Source: a virus. From it: a stretch of 55,764 nt of DNA. The position numbers were made by a program, and so were the translations under genes. Below the pieces are notes generated by a model. That model worked only from the letters and a program-made list of their open reading frames with translations. It did no database searches and had not been told where the DNA came from. This document shows, one piece after another, positions 36,396 through 45,740 of this stretch; position 1 is the stretch's first letter, and each line of letters opens with the position of its first letter. The stretch covers positions 1 through 55,764 of IMG/VR virus record IMGVR_UViG_3300006927_000008. The stretch is one strand, 5' to 3'.

Positions 36396-38717
36396 TTACC
36401 CTCCACATAATTCATATCCACATCTAGCATTGATGCAATGACCACAGCCATTCTCTAATACATATGACATATCACCGCATTTCGGACACGCCTGAAGGTT
36501 ATCTAATTCTGCAGCGGGAATGGCAGAGTTAGGAACAGAGTCCTCGGGTTGTTGTTCGTCTGTGAATTTCTCCAATGCGATCGCTACCGCTCTTGGTACC
36601 GAATTGATTTGATGTCTTCTGCCAGCATCCTTATCATGCCAGAAAACTACTGTACCGGATGATTCAATTTTTCGTAGATCGTCAATAATAAAATCGACGC
36701 TATCTGCGTTCTTCATAAGAGCGCTAAGAAGAACAGTGATTGTCTGTAGCTCTGGGTTATCCTTACCATAGGATGATATGAATATCTCGAATGGCTTCTT
36801 AGGATCATGAGGGCTTGGGTTGATTGTAATGTATAGCTTTTCATCACCAGAACCAGATGGGATTTTATAGGTCACACCTCTGAGCTCTATTGGGCGTTTT
36901 GGCTTTCCTTTTGGTTTCTCCTCAACAGAAGGGCTATCGTCATTTTTGATCAAAACACCCTCCCTAGACCCGTCTCTATACACGGTTATTGACTTTAAAC
37001 CGCTCTGCCATGCCAACCTATATATTTCACCCACGGTTTCAATTGGAGTGTCTTTAGAGAGATTTATCGTACTAGAGATTGAGTTGTCTACGTACCTTTG
37101 TATAGCTGCCTGTAAACCTATCCTATACTCTGGGTCTATGTCGTGGGCTGTTACTATATAGTCAGGTAGATTTTCATCGTCCATAAATCGTTCACTAATG
37201 ATTCGTGGGTAGGTTTTGTATTCCTTGAATTTTTGACCATCCTGTTCACGGACTCTACGTGTATAGTGAGTTGCAAACAGAGGCTCTATTCCGGATGATA
37301 CCTGAGCTATGATAGACCCTGATCCTACAGGAGCACAGGTAAGCAAGAATGAATTGCGGATACCTGTTTGATGAACCTTATCTGTCAGCTCCTGTCCTTG
37401 TGCATCCATCCACCGTGCTATGAATTCACTCTTCCACCCTTCGACTGTCCACCAAGGGAATGGACCTTTCTCTTCAGCCAATTCGACTGACGCTTCATAG
37501 GCCGCATCCCTATATGTAGACATAATAGACTCGATCATATTGATAGCCTCATCAGAATCATATTTGATTCTCATCTTAATGAAAGCGTCGCCGAGGCCAG
37601 TGATACCCAAACCAATTCGTCTTTCGTTAAGGGCCGTCTCCTCTTGTTGAGGTAAGGCATGTCTACCTTTATTCCAATCGATACAGTTATCAAGAAATCT
37701 AACAGCTACTCTAATATCATCTGCAAAGCGAGCGAAATTAAATATACCTGCAGCATCTTCGGTATCATTAACATATTTAGCCAAATTCATATGGCCCAAT
37801 AAACAATTAGCATAAGGACCAAGAAACTGCTCACCACATGGATTGGTGGTTAGTGCTGGATTGATATAATGAAGAGCGTCGTTCTTCCTATGGTTATCTA
37901 TAAAGAAGATACCAGGCTCTGCGTGTTCGTGTGCATTGGATACAATAGCGTCCCAGATCTTCTTTGCACTCACCTTTTTCTTTACAGTCGGGTTAGGTGA
38001 ATCTACAGGGAAACGCTGTTCGTACTTCTTATCGTTTTCAAGGGCATCGAGAAATTCATCGGTAACATGGACCGAAATATTGGCATGCTCCACCATTTTG
38101 TAAAGATCATTGTAACCATGGTCCTCGCCTTCTACATACTTGATTTGACCTAAGATCTTCTTGATTGTGATGAATTCCAAAATATCCGGATGGTGGATAT
38201 TCATGGTGATCATCAACGCTCCACGTCTTAGCTTCTGATGAACTGTATGAGTTGATCGAGACATGAGATCCATAAAGGAACAAGCACCAGGAGATTCACC
38301 ACCGCTGTTCTTGACCGCAGATCCTCTGGGACGCAAAACGGAGATGTCAGTGCCAACGCCTCCTGTAGCTCTATAGGTGAGTGCTGACTCTTTGAGCCAA
38401 TCATAGATTCCTTCAATCGAATCTTCCTTATGAGGAACTACATAACAGTTTGTACAGCTAACCTTTTCATCCCTACCAAGTGCATACATGATCCTACCAC
38501 CTGGAATGAACTTGAAATCTTGCAGAAGACTATAGAAGTCGCGTGACCAAAGATCGCCGTCCTTTTCTATATTTGCAGCAGCATCAGCCAATCGATGCCA
38601 CATGTCTTCAGGCGAGTTTTCATCATCCAATAGATATTTGTCAGCAAGAACATTTGCAGCTAATTCGTCCCCTCCATACCAGTCGAGTAGTCTTCGAATT
38701 CTATCTTCACTATTCAC
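36396..38717 (-). CDS. nrdJ: Class II (B12-dependent) ribonucleotide reductase
   Basis: 773 residues. Conserved RNR segments: RATGGVGTDISVLRPRGSAV, NPCGEQFLGPYANCLLGHMN (active-site NPCGE), GLGITGLGDA and LTCAPVGSGSIIAQVSSGIE. The C-terminus carries CPKCGDMSYVLENG...CGHC...CGYELCGG, the Cys-rich reducing tail typical of the NrdJ group. No partner radical-generating subunit gene lies nearby, which fits class II enzymes that use adenosylcobalamin. GTG start after AAGGGAGAG. It converts NTPs to dNTPs for phage synthesis. Confidence 0.94.
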   Translation of the reverse strand: MNSEDRIRRLLDWYGGDELAANVLADKYLLDDENSPEDMWHRLADAAANIEKDGDLWSRDFYSLLQDFKFIPGGRIMYALGRDEKVSCTNCYVVPHKEDSIEGIYDWLKESALTYRATGGVGTDISVLRPRGSAVKNSGGESPGACSFMDLMSRSTHTVHQKLRRGALMITMNIHHPDILEFITIKKILGQIKYVEGEDHGYNDLYKMVEHANISVHVTDEFLDALENDKKYEQRFPVDSPNPTVKKKVSAKKIWDAIVSNAHEHAEPGIFFIDNHRKNDALHYINPALTTNPCGEQFLGPYANCLLGHMNLAKYVNDTEDAAGIFNFARFADDIRVAVRFLDNCIDWNKGRHALPQQEETALNERRIGLGITGLGDAFIKMRIKYDSDEAINMIESIMSTYRDAAYEASVELAEEKGPFPWWTVEGWKSEFIARWMDAQGQELTDKVHQTGIRNSFLLTCAPVGSGSIIAQVSSGIEPLFATHYTRRVREQDGQKFKEYKTYPRIISERFMDDENLPDYIVTAHDIDPEYRIGLQAAIQRYVDNSISSTINLSKDTPIETVGEIYRLAWQSGLKSITVYRDGSREGVLIKNDDSPSVEEKPKGKPKRPIELRGVTYKIPSGSGDEKLYITINPSPHDPKKPFEIFISSYGKDNPELQTITVLLSALMKNADSVDFIIDDLRKIESSGTVVFWHDKDAGRRHQINSVPRAVAIALEKFTDEQQPEDSVPNSAIPAAELDNLQACPKCGDMSYVLENGCGHCINARCGYELCGG

Positions 38718-38909
38718 TCAATACTCTCCCTTAGTAGCGAACCATTTTCCTCGCCAATCAAATGTGACTGAGCCAATGTATGCCCGTTTAGCTTCTTTTC
38801 CGCACTTGGGGCAGTTACATGTTCTGCCGTGTTTTTCATACTGTGATATAGACATCGTCTTTTCGAAAGCGTGCTCACAACTCTGGCACTCGAACGGATA
38901 GACATTCAC
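38718..38909 (-). CDS. FmdB-type zinc ribbon protein
   Basis: 63 residues: YPFECQSCEHAFEKTMS followed by CPKCGKEAKRAYIG is the CxxC...CxxCG zinc ribbon of the FmdB family of small regulatory proteins. GTG start overlaps the upstream stop as GTGA. Role in the phage unknown. Confidence 0.8.
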   Translation of the reverse strand: MNVYPFECQSCEHAFEKTMSISQYEKHGRTCNCPKCGKEAKRAYIGSVTFDWRGKWFATKGEY

Positions 38910-39169
38910 TTCTTCCTCGTTACTATATGGATCACATCTCTAGCACCTGTAGCATCATTGAATTTGAGCACTTCGAAATCTACTCTACGATGGCTGCTAT
39001 ACATTTCATGTCGTTCAGCAGCCTTAATGCATTCTTTAATAGCTTCGTCCTGAGTGATCTGACCTTTTTTCTTGTCACTGCCATAAGGGGCAGAGAACAA
39101 CATTTCTACCTGGGTATCACCAGTGAATGTGTTCTCTACCGTTTTCATTAGTGTAAATCGCTCCGCCAT
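38906..39169 (-). CDS. Hypothetical protein, 87 residues
   Basis: Begins MAERFTLMKTVENTFTGDT; beta-strand-rich ending DVIHIVTRKK. Shares a stop/start overlap with the helicase gene. Unknown function. Confidence 0.65.
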   Translation of the reverse strand: MAERFTLMKTVENTFTGDTQVEMLFSAPYGSDKKKGQITQDEAIKECIKAAERHEMYSSHRRVDFEVLKFNDATGARDVIHIVTRKK

Positions 39170-40545
39170 TATGTCTTCTTACCTTTCAGGTTCCGCCAGA
39201 TCTGCTTACCTGCATCAGGGTTATCGGAATCGAACGCACCTTGCAATGCTTCACCGAGTTCCTTTTCAGGTGCATCATTAACCATGATGTATGATTTTGA
39301 AGGATCAATCGTGACCGGCAATGCCATTCCATCATAACCAACTCTGTTCTTGGCAATATAGAGTGTGCCGGTTCCCTTTTCTCTATCAGCCATATTTCTG
39401 GAGAATGTAGCTACAAAGTCAGAGATTTGTGCCTTGCTAATAGCTTCACCCATCTTATCCAGTGTAATGATCTGATCAGAGAAGCCATCTCTATTAGCCT
39501 GAGTAGCAGTCCAAATAGGAAGCTTCAGTTTCATACCCAAAGCTCTCAGATCTTCGTAGATGGCTTCCAACTCAAAACGCTTCTGTTCATACTGCTTCCT
39601 TGATCTCATCAAATCTGCATAGTCAATGATGACCACACCAGGCTTGAAACCCATAGCTCTGAGTCTACCAAGGTGAACTTCGATTGTGTTGGATGACGCT
39701 GTCTTGGTTGGGAACTCCTTAATGACAAGTCTGCCACCATTGAATTCCTTGAGTCTTCCTTCGACCATATTAGCGTTGTCTGGAATATCCTTCATTCCAA
39801 CACCAGTGATTCTGGCATCATATCTATTACCAATATTGATTTCTGATAGCTCGAGTGAATAATGTACTACATCCATAGCAGCTGACATAGCACCATAACC
39901 CACATTCACCAACAGATGACTCTTTCCTATACCAGCAGGAGCCATAAACACACCAAGCTCACCTGCGCCAAGGCCTCCATCCATAACACTGGAGTTATCA
40001 AGGGCTGGCCAGCCGGTTGGAGCACATTTGCGTATTCGCTTTTTGGCTCTGTCTCTAATTGATTCTTCTTGAAAATACTCGTGACCGGTATCTATTTTTG
40101 TCGCGGCCTTGAGTGCATCTTCCATTCTCTTAGGAATGGCATCATGTTTGCCGGCATTCAATAGTTCTACACAGTCTAGAATTGCTGCTTCCATCGATTT
40201 GTTACTACAGAATTCGAAAGCCTTTTCTTTCGCCTGAACGATTTCAGATACGTTAACTTTCTTTGCGATGTCAAACAGAAGTGCAGTGACCTCTGTCTTT
40301 TTTTCGTCTTTAAGGGCCGACAACTCAACCTTAAGCAAGTTGAGAGTCGGTATATCAGAGTGCTTCTGGTATAATGATACAACTGTCTTCCATACGGTTT
40401 CGTGAGGTTCGCTAGGAAAATATTCAGGCTTAAGTATTTCGAAAACGCTTTCGAAAAATTCCTGATCTGTTATAGCGCCTTGCAAAACCCTTGTTTGAAA
40501 CAATTTACCAAAAAAGCCAAAGGACTCCTCAGCTGAATACTGCAT
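39169..40545 (-). CDS. dnaB: Replicative DNA helicase, DnaB/gp41 type
   Basis: 458 residues. A helical N-terminal domain (about residues 1-140) and a RecA-like core. Walker A is APAGIGKSHLLVNVG near residue 205, the Walker B aspartate is in VVIIDYADLM, and TATQANRDGF provides the arginine-finger region. It unwinds duplex DNA at the fork ahead of the DnaE-like polymerase. AAGGAG precedes the ATG. Confidence 0.9.
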   Translation of the reverse strand: MQYSAEESFGFFGKLFQTRVLQGAITDQEFFESVFEILKPEYFPSEPHETVWKTVVSLYQKHSDIPTLNLLKVELSALKDEKKTEVTALLFDIAKKVNVSEIVQAKEKAFEFCSNKSMEAAILDCVELLNAGKHDAIPKRMEDALKAATKIDTGHEYFQEESIRDRAKKRIRKCAPTGWPALDNSSVMDGGLGAGELGVFMAPAGIGKSHLLVNVGYGAMSAAMDVVHYSLELSEINIGNRYDARITGVGMKDIPDNANMVEGRLKEFNGGRLVIKEFPTKTASSNTIEVHLGRLRAMGFKPGVVIIDYADLMRSRKQYEQKRFELEAIYEDLRALGMKLKLPIWTATQANRDGFSDQIITLDKMGEAISKAQISDFVATFSRNMADREKGTGTLYIAKNRVGYDGMALPVTIDPSKSYIMVNDAPEKELGEALQGAFDSDNPDAGKQIWRNLKGKKT

Positions 40546-40555
40546 TAATTTCTCC

Positions 40556-41626
40556 TTAGCCTATTTCAACTTTTTCTGGACGTATTCTTTGGAAGGTCTC
40601 GGTCCACGAATCGATCCTTCGTGGTGAGATGTTCTCCTTGACCAATGTAAGACGGAACTTCATGGGATTAAACCGAGGGACGTAAGTGGTAAGCGAGGCC
40701 TGAATATCATCAACGGACTTGAGGCTAATGTCCGGGTCCAGAAGCTGGACGAGGTCTTGATTCCTAAGCATAAGTGCGGTGTTCTCTTCGATAAGATACT
40801 TCTTATACTTCGTACCACCGGGCTGCTCAGAGCGTTCTTTTGCCACTTCCACAATATCGCTAGTGGAATAAATATGGCCATCGGCTTTGAGAGAATCCAA
40901 GAATGGGAAATCTCTTAGCAAAGTTTTTTCACCGACCCCTTTGATACCTGAAATATTGTCGGAAGCGTCGCCTCCAACAACTTTCGTAAGCATATAATTA
41001 CCCGGATGGCACTTCAGTAGATCCTCCTGTTCACCATTTCCAGCGTGGTATGTACCGATACCAAATTGTCCTGGTTCGTACTCAGTCATACGAATTATCT
41101 CACCTTCCTTGTTCACTTTTTTTCTTATAGGACGGAAGATGGTTGTATGCTCATCGAGTAATTGCCAATAGTCTCGGTCACAAGTAACCATGATTTTCGT
41201 ACAACCGGTGAAGTTCCTCGTAGCTACATAAGCTATTACATCATCAGCTTCCAGGAAGTCGATCGATGATTGGAACACCGGAAGATGCTGCAAAGCGGCT
41301 CTTAATACACTGGCCTGTCTAGAGAAAGCCTCCTTCTCATCCTCCTCGGACTTATCGAAATGGCCTCTATTGAAACCTCTGAATGTCCTCCCAGCCTTAT
41401 ACTCAGGGTTCAACTTCTTTCGCTTCTTGGTTGACCCTTTCCCCTCCCAAGCGCAATAGACTACATCAGGCTTGAATCGTTCACAAACGGAACGTAAGGA
41501 TTGAAGGCTACCAAAGATACCTCCTACGTGTTCACCATTATCATTTGTGAAGTTGAGTGAACTGAAGTTTCTTACGAACATGTTCATTACATCAATGAAC
41601 AGAATAACTGGTTTGTCTTTGCTCAT
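40556..41626 (-). CDS. 5'-3' exonuclease, FEN family
   Basis: 356 residues. ILFIDVMNMFVRN (first catalytic Asp), VYCAWEGKGSTKKRKKLNPE, FLEADDVIAYVAT, VTCDRDYWQLL (DxD) and VVGGDASDNISGIKGVGEKT (DxxDN and helix-hairpin-helix) are all present. It removes RNA primers and flaps during lagging-strand synthesis, like T4 RNase H and T5 D15. ATGA overlap with the upstream gene. Confidence 0.92.
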   Translation of the reverse strand: MSKDKPVILFIDVMNMFVRNFSSLNFTNDNGEHVGGIFGSLQSLRSVCERFKPDVVYCAWEGKGSTKKRKKLNPEYKAGRTFRGFNRGHFDKSEEDEKEAFSRQASVLRAALQHLPVFQSSIDFLEADDVIAYVATRNFTGCTKIMVTCDRDYWQLLDEHTTIFRPIRKKVNKEGEIIRMTEYEPGQFGIGTYHAGNGEQEDLLKCHPGNYMLTKVVGGDASDNISGIKGVGEKTLLRDFPFLDSLKADGHIYSTSDIVEVAKERSEQPGGTKYKKYLIEENTALMLRNQDLVQLLDPDISLKSVDDIQASLTTYVPRFNPMKFRLTLVKENISPRRIDSWTETFQRIRPEKVEIG

Positions 41627-41895
41627 TTGATCCCCTGCATAAAGATATGCCAGACCAATGGTCTGTCTGATTCGTGAATTGTTCCTACGTATATAAGTGG
41701 AGCATCAGGCATTGGATGGCCAGTTCCTATAACAAAGAATTCATAAGGCATCATCAATATCTCATCCGGATCTACAATAGCCCACATATAAGGCACACCA
41801 GATTGCTCAGCCACTGCAATAGGCTGTGCACCAATTGGCAGGTTGAGAGTGAATTCATCGGTGATTGGAAATTGGTACTTGAAGATTTTCTTCAT
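41623..41895 (-). CDS. Conserved phage protein, DUF7352-like
   Basis: 90 residues: KIFKYQFPITDEFTLNLPIG, VPYMWAIVDPDEILM and FFVIGTGHPMP match a conserved short phage protein with the KxYKxxI...P..A and GTGHP features. Role unknown. Coupled between the SLOG and exonuclease genes. Confidence 0.7.
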   Translation of the reverse strand: MKKIFKYQFPITDEFTLNLPIGAQPIAVAEQSGVPYMWAIVDPDEILMMPYEFFVIGTGHPMPDAPLIYVGTIHESDRPLVWHIFMQGIK

Positions 41896-42374
41896 ATCGG
41901 ATGTACCTCAGCTTCCTTACCCTTACTCTTGGCATACTTGATAGTCGCTATCGCTCCGCCACCATCTCTACCAAAGAATGGAAACCCAAGAAGTTTGACG
42001 GAGTGATTGACCATGTATTCATTTCTGTTATGATATGCTCGCCAGCCATTGGATTGTACAATTGGCATACGGAGCTGGATGATCTTGTCTGCGCAACGAA
42101 TCGTAGTATTCCTACATTGAGCATTTGGTGCATGCTCCATAGTGTCTGGATACACCACTACCAATTCAGGAATGACTCGTGAATTTTTATCATCGACTTT
42201 TGCGATGGTCTTCATCGTCCTACAGATTTTGAGAGCTTCTGTATCAACCCCTACAGCTCCACCGAAATAGATCCGATAGTATCCAAGGAAGTTCTGCTCT
42301 AAGACTGAAATAAGGAACTCCTCCCTGTCAGGCGAGAAGTCCCTTGTACCTGTAATTGCTAAATTATATGCCAC
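41892..42374 (-). CDS. SLOG/YspA-like nucleotide-binding protein
   Basis: 160 residues from a GTG preceded by AAAGG. LAITGTRDFSPDREEFLI and YFGGAVGVDTEALKICR are the SLOG-domain (Rossmann-like) pattern GTRxx...GGAxGVDxxA found in YspA and DprA-like proteins that bind nucleotides or nucleic acid ligands. Ligand unknown; such domains are common in phage-encoded sensors. Confidence 0.75.
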   Translation of the reverse strand: MAYNLAITGTRDFSPDREEFLISVLEQNFLGYYRIYFGGAVGVDTEALKICRTMKTIAKVDDKNSRVIPELVVVYPDTMEHAPNAQCRNTTIRCADKIIQLRMPIVQSNGWRAYHNRNEYMVNHSVKLLGFPFFGRDGGGAIATIKYAKSKGKEAEVHPI

Positions 42375-42429
42375 CGGGAAAACCTTTCGTCTGTTGCCGT
42401 AAAGCATCCATAAATTCGTCGGGCGATAA

Positions 42430-42669
42430 CTATGGCTGATTTTCAACCTGATCATTTGATTTGTTTTCAGGAGCAAGCGGCCTGGTTCTCTCTATGCGTA
42501 TCTCTTCTGTATCATAGTCGTACCCAACCATGATCATGTATTCACCATTGGCTGTTTTCCAATATGCGTATTCACCTGCTATTTTATGTGTATATCCTTC
42601 CAGCACTGCTTGCTCCTGAAATTTCTGCCATGCTATCTTTAGTGCTTTTCTCTTTTGTGATTTATTCAT
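42430..42669 (-). CDS. Hypothetical protein, 79 residues
   Basis: Begins MNKSQKRKALKIAWQKFQEQ; basic N-terminus, then a small beta-rich part (EYMIMVGYDYDTEEIRIERT). Unknown function. Confidence 0.65.
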   Translation of the reverse strand: MNKSQKRKALKIAWQKFQEQAVLEGYTHKIAGEYAYWKTANGEYMIMVGYDYDTEEIRIERTRPLAPENKSNDQVENQP

Positions 42670-42709
42670 AGTCCGGCATGGGGAGTTAATTTTCGTGTCT
42701 ACTTATTGA

Positions 42710-42910
42710 TTAGAAGAATGTTCTTGAAAGAACATTGTTGATTTGGTTGAGCTGAGCCCTGTAATATGCGACTCTATCCTTTGCGCTTCGGTCGGTGTCT
42801 CCATACCTTGGCTGTGCGGCACCTCTCATCTTCGATTCGAGGGCATACTTCTCAGCCTGCAATGTGCCGAGCGCTGTTGCTACTTCATTCTTCATCCATG
42901 GTGTTGCCAT
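42710..42910 (-). CDS. Hypothetical helical protein, 66 residues
   Basis: Begins MATPWMKNEVATALGTLQAE; helical, RAAQ-rich middle (KDRVAYYRAQLNQINNVL). CGAGGAG precedes the ATG. A promoter lies just upstream. Unknown function. Confidence 0.68.
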   Translation of the reverse strand: MATPWMKNEVATALGTLQAEKYALESKMRGAAQPRYGDTDRSAKDRVAYYRAQLNQINNVLSRTFF

Positions 42911-42956
42911 ATTCTATACTCCTCGTAAAATGTTAGCAACCCCATGCCGGACTATG

Positions 42957-42986
42957 ATTATAATCAACTACATGACGAAGTTATAC
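42957..42986 (-). promoter_or_regulatory. Phage promoter, 18-bp spacer class
   Basis: GTATAA, 18 bp, TATAAT. The -35 lies in the last codons of the recombinase gene; drives 42910 and downstream genes. Confidence 0.7.
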
Positions 42987-44132
42987 CTCTTCGTCTCCTT
43001 CGAGCTCTTCGACGGTGAAGTCCTCGTTTCGCTTTGAAGGATCTTGCTCTACATACATCTCTTCCTTAAGTCGCTTCTTCAGCCATTCCTTGAGCTTGGG
43101 TTCTTTCTCAAGATACTCAGAAAGCTTCTTCGATCTGAACTCATGTGTTTGCCCCTCAAATTCTATGCTACTCTTGAGGTTGTTCATCTTCTTGGCAATT
43201 TTGAATTCGATCAAGGGCTCCAACCAAGTATCCTCATCTACTACACCCTTATCAAAGTATACGCTGAACTTGCATTCTCTATGTGGAGGACCCATCCTGT
43301 TCTTATTCACCTTCGCTTTGACCACGGCTCCAATAACATCCTTGTCGGCCTTGATCTTACCACCCGAAAGTAAACGTACTCTTACTGATGAGAAGAATGG
43401 TATTGCTTTTCCACCTGGAGTTGTCATAGGGTCACCGAACATAGCTGAACTGCCTATCTTCATTCTCACCTGATTGAGGAATACCATCGCGAACCTTTGT
43501 TTGTTCACGAATCCGATGATCTTCCTTAATCCCTGACCAATAAGTCTGGCCTGAAGGCCTATAGTAGCGTCTCCATAATCCCCTTCGATTTCAGCCTTTG
43601 TTGAAGTGGCTGCTACCGAATCCCATACGACTGTTACCAGTTGCTTCTTGTTATCCTCCCTTACTCTCCTAACCACCGATTCGATTACATCGAATACCTC
43701 TTCCGTGGTTTGTACTGGACAGTAGATCAAATTCTTGCCCATTTTCAAACCAAGCATGTTGAGGAACTTCAGGTTAACAGAGTTTTCTGAATCAATCAGG
43801 ACACAGATGCCACCTTTTTCTTGGCAGTCCTTCATGACCATGTATGCGACAAGTGATTTGCCTGTTGCTTCCTCACCCCAGATCTCTGTGAGTCTACCAA
43901 CAGGAATACCACCAGTTGCATTGGGGTCATTCGCAATGCAAGCATCAAGGAGCGTTGAACCTGTGCTCAACCACTCCGTGACCTCTTGCACTTCGGTATC
44001 ACCTCTACCGAGAATGTAGGCTACGTTCCCTGTAGCCTTTTTCAAGTCATCGACTATAAGATCAAGAGCTAGATCACCTTTGGACTCATCGTCATCAGTG
44101 TAGTCTTCATCGATAACTTTCTTTTTTCCCAT
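42981..44132 (-). CDS. uvsX: UvsX/RecA-family recombinase
   Basis: 383 residues. STGSTLLDACIANDPNATGG leads to Walker A WGEEATGKSLVAYMV near 91. QLVTVVWDSVAATSTKAEIEG is Walker B with the following loop, and MTTPGGKAIPFFSSVRVRLL is the conserved RecA-core end. It catalyses strand exchange in recombination-dependent replication. TAAATG links it to the SSB gene. The acidic end (EELEGDEEV) is typical. Confidence 0.93.
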   Translation of the reverse strand: MGKKKVIDEDYTDDDESKGDLALDLIVDDLKKATGNVAYILGRGDTEVQEVTEWLSTGSTLLDACIANDPNATGGIPVGRLTEIWGEEATGKSLVAYMVMKDCQEKGGICVLIDSENSVNLKFLNMLGLKMGKNLIYCPVQTTEEVFDVIESVVRRVREDNKKQLVTVVWDSVAATSTKAEIEGDYGDATIGLQARLIGQGLRKIIGFVNKQRFAMVFLNQVRMKIGSSAMFGDPMTTPGGKAIPFFSSVRVRLLSGGKIKADKDVIGAVVKAKVNKNRMGPPHRECKFSVYFDKGVVDEDTWLEPLIEFKIAKKMNNLKSSIEFEGQTHEFRSKKLSEYLEKEPKLKEWLKKRLKEEMYVEQDPSKRNEDFTVEELEGDEEV

Positions 44133-44966
44133 TTACTCTTCCTCGTCTTCAGTCTCACTATCTCCAAGTCCGATTTCGGCGAACTGATCATCAACGCTCT
44201 TGGTGTCAGGTGTCTCTTCACTAGTATCAGTGTCGAAAGTCTTTACTGTACCAACGTCGGAATCGTTATTGGTGTCTGACTGTGAATTTGGATTGAGAAA
44301 CTTCTCGAGTGCCGTCTCCATGTCGGAGGTTTTCTTCGGCTTAAAGATCTCGTTGATGTCGGGACATGAATCCACGACCTCATCGATCTTAGCCTTGTCC
44401 TTTACTAGCGGCGAAGGCTTAAGGGCAGTGCTGAGTGACTTGACCATGAAGCGGTTGTTCATACCCTTCCAATTGTCGATCGTAACCTTCAGATCGAGAC
44501 CGGAGTGAGCATCGGTAACATCGACATCTTCCTCTGCTGCAGCTACGATCTGGTTGAGAATATCTTCATAGGTCTTAGGTGCGACACCCCAAAAACGAAT
44601 GCCCTGATCTTCTTCTCCGCGTAGGAGAATAGGAACATAGATTCTCTGCTTAGGCATGAGTGACTTGAAGATTTCCTTGAGGGCGTCATTTTCTTTGTTC
44701 GACTCCTCATAGGCTCTCCACGCTTCACTAGCACCTTCACAGATGGGACAACTGGCGTCATCCATCTTCTTTGGGCACAGAAAGTTCTGACCGCCGATTC
44801 CATAATGGAACCAGAGTTCTCTAAGCGGCATATCTGTATCGTGTTTGTATGGGGTAATACGAACGTTGTGGTTTCCTTTGGGGAGTTTCACGAGCTGTGA
44901 TTGACCTCCACCGCCACCTTGTTCAGCCATATTGTTAAGCGCACTGCGAATCTTACTTAAATCCAT
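44133..44966 (-). CDS. gp32-like ssDNA-binding protein
   Basis: 277 residues. ELWFHYGIGGQNFLCPKKMD followed by DASCPIC supplies the His and Cys zinc ligands of the T4 gp32 core. RIYVPILLRG and FWGVAPKTYEDIL follow. The C-terminus is acidic (DTDTSEETPDTKSVDDQF...DSETEDEEE), as expected for protein recruitment. It coats ssDNA at the fork. The start region is duplicated (see repeat at 44960). Confidence 0.9.
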   Translation of the reverse strand: MDLSKIRSALNNMAEQGGGGGQSQLVKLPKGNHNVRITPYKHDTDMPLRELWFHYGIGGQNFLCPKKMDDASCPICEGASEAWRAYEESNKENDALKEIFKSLMPKQRIYVPILLRGEEDQGIRFWGVAPKTYEDILNQIVAAAEEDVDVTDAHSGLDLKVTIDNWKGMNNRFMVKSLSTALKPSPLVKDKAKIDEVVDSCPDINEIFKPKKTSDMETALEKFLNPNSQSDTNNDSDVGTVKTFDTDTSEETPDTKSVDDQFAEIGLGDSETEDEEE

Positions 44967-44997
44967 TGCGGTTCTCCTTAGTTAATCCATTGCGGTT
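44960..44997 (-). repeat. Direct repeat over the SSB start codon
   Basis: AACCGCAATGGATT occurs twice, 24 bases apart. The downstream copy is the true start (after AAGGAG); the upstream copy gives the two-codon ORF ATG GAT TAA. Possibly part of translational autoregulation, which gp32 of T4 shows by a different leader. Confidence 0.55.
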
Positions 44998-45069
44998 ACT
45001 ACTTCACGTTACTACAATAGCTGATAATACATAGCAGGTCCTACTTATACTTCCGGTACTATATAAATA

Positions 45070-45405
45070 TCATTCAACACCAGGAACCATCTCCCTCTTG
45101 TCATGCCAATAAGTCTTCCGTGGCGTCTCTATAGAGTAAGAGTTTTGATCGAGAACCTCTAATAACCTCTTTGCCAAAATAACAGCTTTTATTAGTACAT
45201 CATATTTATCACATTGATATTTTGGATAGTTAATGAGCTGGATACAAAAACCAGATTCACTCCCTCCAGTATAAATGTAGTACGATTCATATATCCTTAC
45301 ACATAACCCAACTTTATCACAATATGCTCTGCATTCATTGGCTGCCAGGTCGACATCTCCAGCCATATAGATTTTTGCATAGTACGTATTACAAGACCTG
45401 TCCAT
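45070..45405 (-). CDS. Hypothetical protein, 111 residues
   Basis: Begins MDRSCNTYYAKIYMAGDVDL; several Cys (ECRAYCDKVGLC) and a Tyr-rich strand region (RIYESYYIYTGGS). GGAGGTGCATT precedes this ATG, so I reject the seven-codon-longer start. Unknown function. Confidence 0.72.
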   Translation of the reverse strand: MDRSCNTYYAKIYMAGDVDLAANECRAYCDKVGLCVRIYESYYIYTGGSESGFCIQLINYPKYQCDKYDVLIKAVILAKRLLEVLDQNSYSIETPRKTYWHDKREMVPGVE

Positions 45406-45505
45406 AATGCACCTCCATGTTTCCATACAGACTTCAAAGTTCAGAGCGGCTTAACGCTGAGAAACGGGGGTAGAATCCGGGTTCTCGAGCGGGTTTTTGC
45501 ATACT

Positions 45506-45544
45506 AAAAAGGGCCAAGGGGATTAACTCTTTCCCCCTGACCCT
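45506..45544 (-). terminator. Rho-independent terminator
   Basis: AGGGTCAGGGGG / CCCCTTGGCCCT, twelve pairs (three G-U), 11-base loop, then TTTTT. Ends the 46243-45621 transcript. Confidence 0.85.
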
Positions 45545-45620
45545 GGACTGCTTTATGTGTTTAGAGCTACTTCACATTGATAAATGGAATAGCTCCACCT
45601 TCACCGGTCACAGTATTGTT

Positions 45621-45740
45621 TCATCTATACCTACATCTTGCGATTGCCTTCCTTACATGGTTGATGACAACTGTAGTATGCGCTCTTCTCTTTCGACCAT
45701 TAGCTTGTAAACGATAGATATGCTTTTTCTGAATTTTCAA
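45621..45740 (-). CDS. 39-residue highly basic protein
   Basis: TTG start overlapping the upstream stop as TTGA, with AAGGTGG seven bases before. Sequence begins MKIQKKHIYRLQANGRKRRA and ends VRKAIARCRYR, with about 15 Lys/Arg. Coupled directly to the acidic FliM-like gene, so the two products may interact. Otherwise unknown. Confidence 0.65.
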   Translation of the reverse strand: MKIQKKHIYRLQANGRKRRAHTTVVINHVRKAIARCRYR

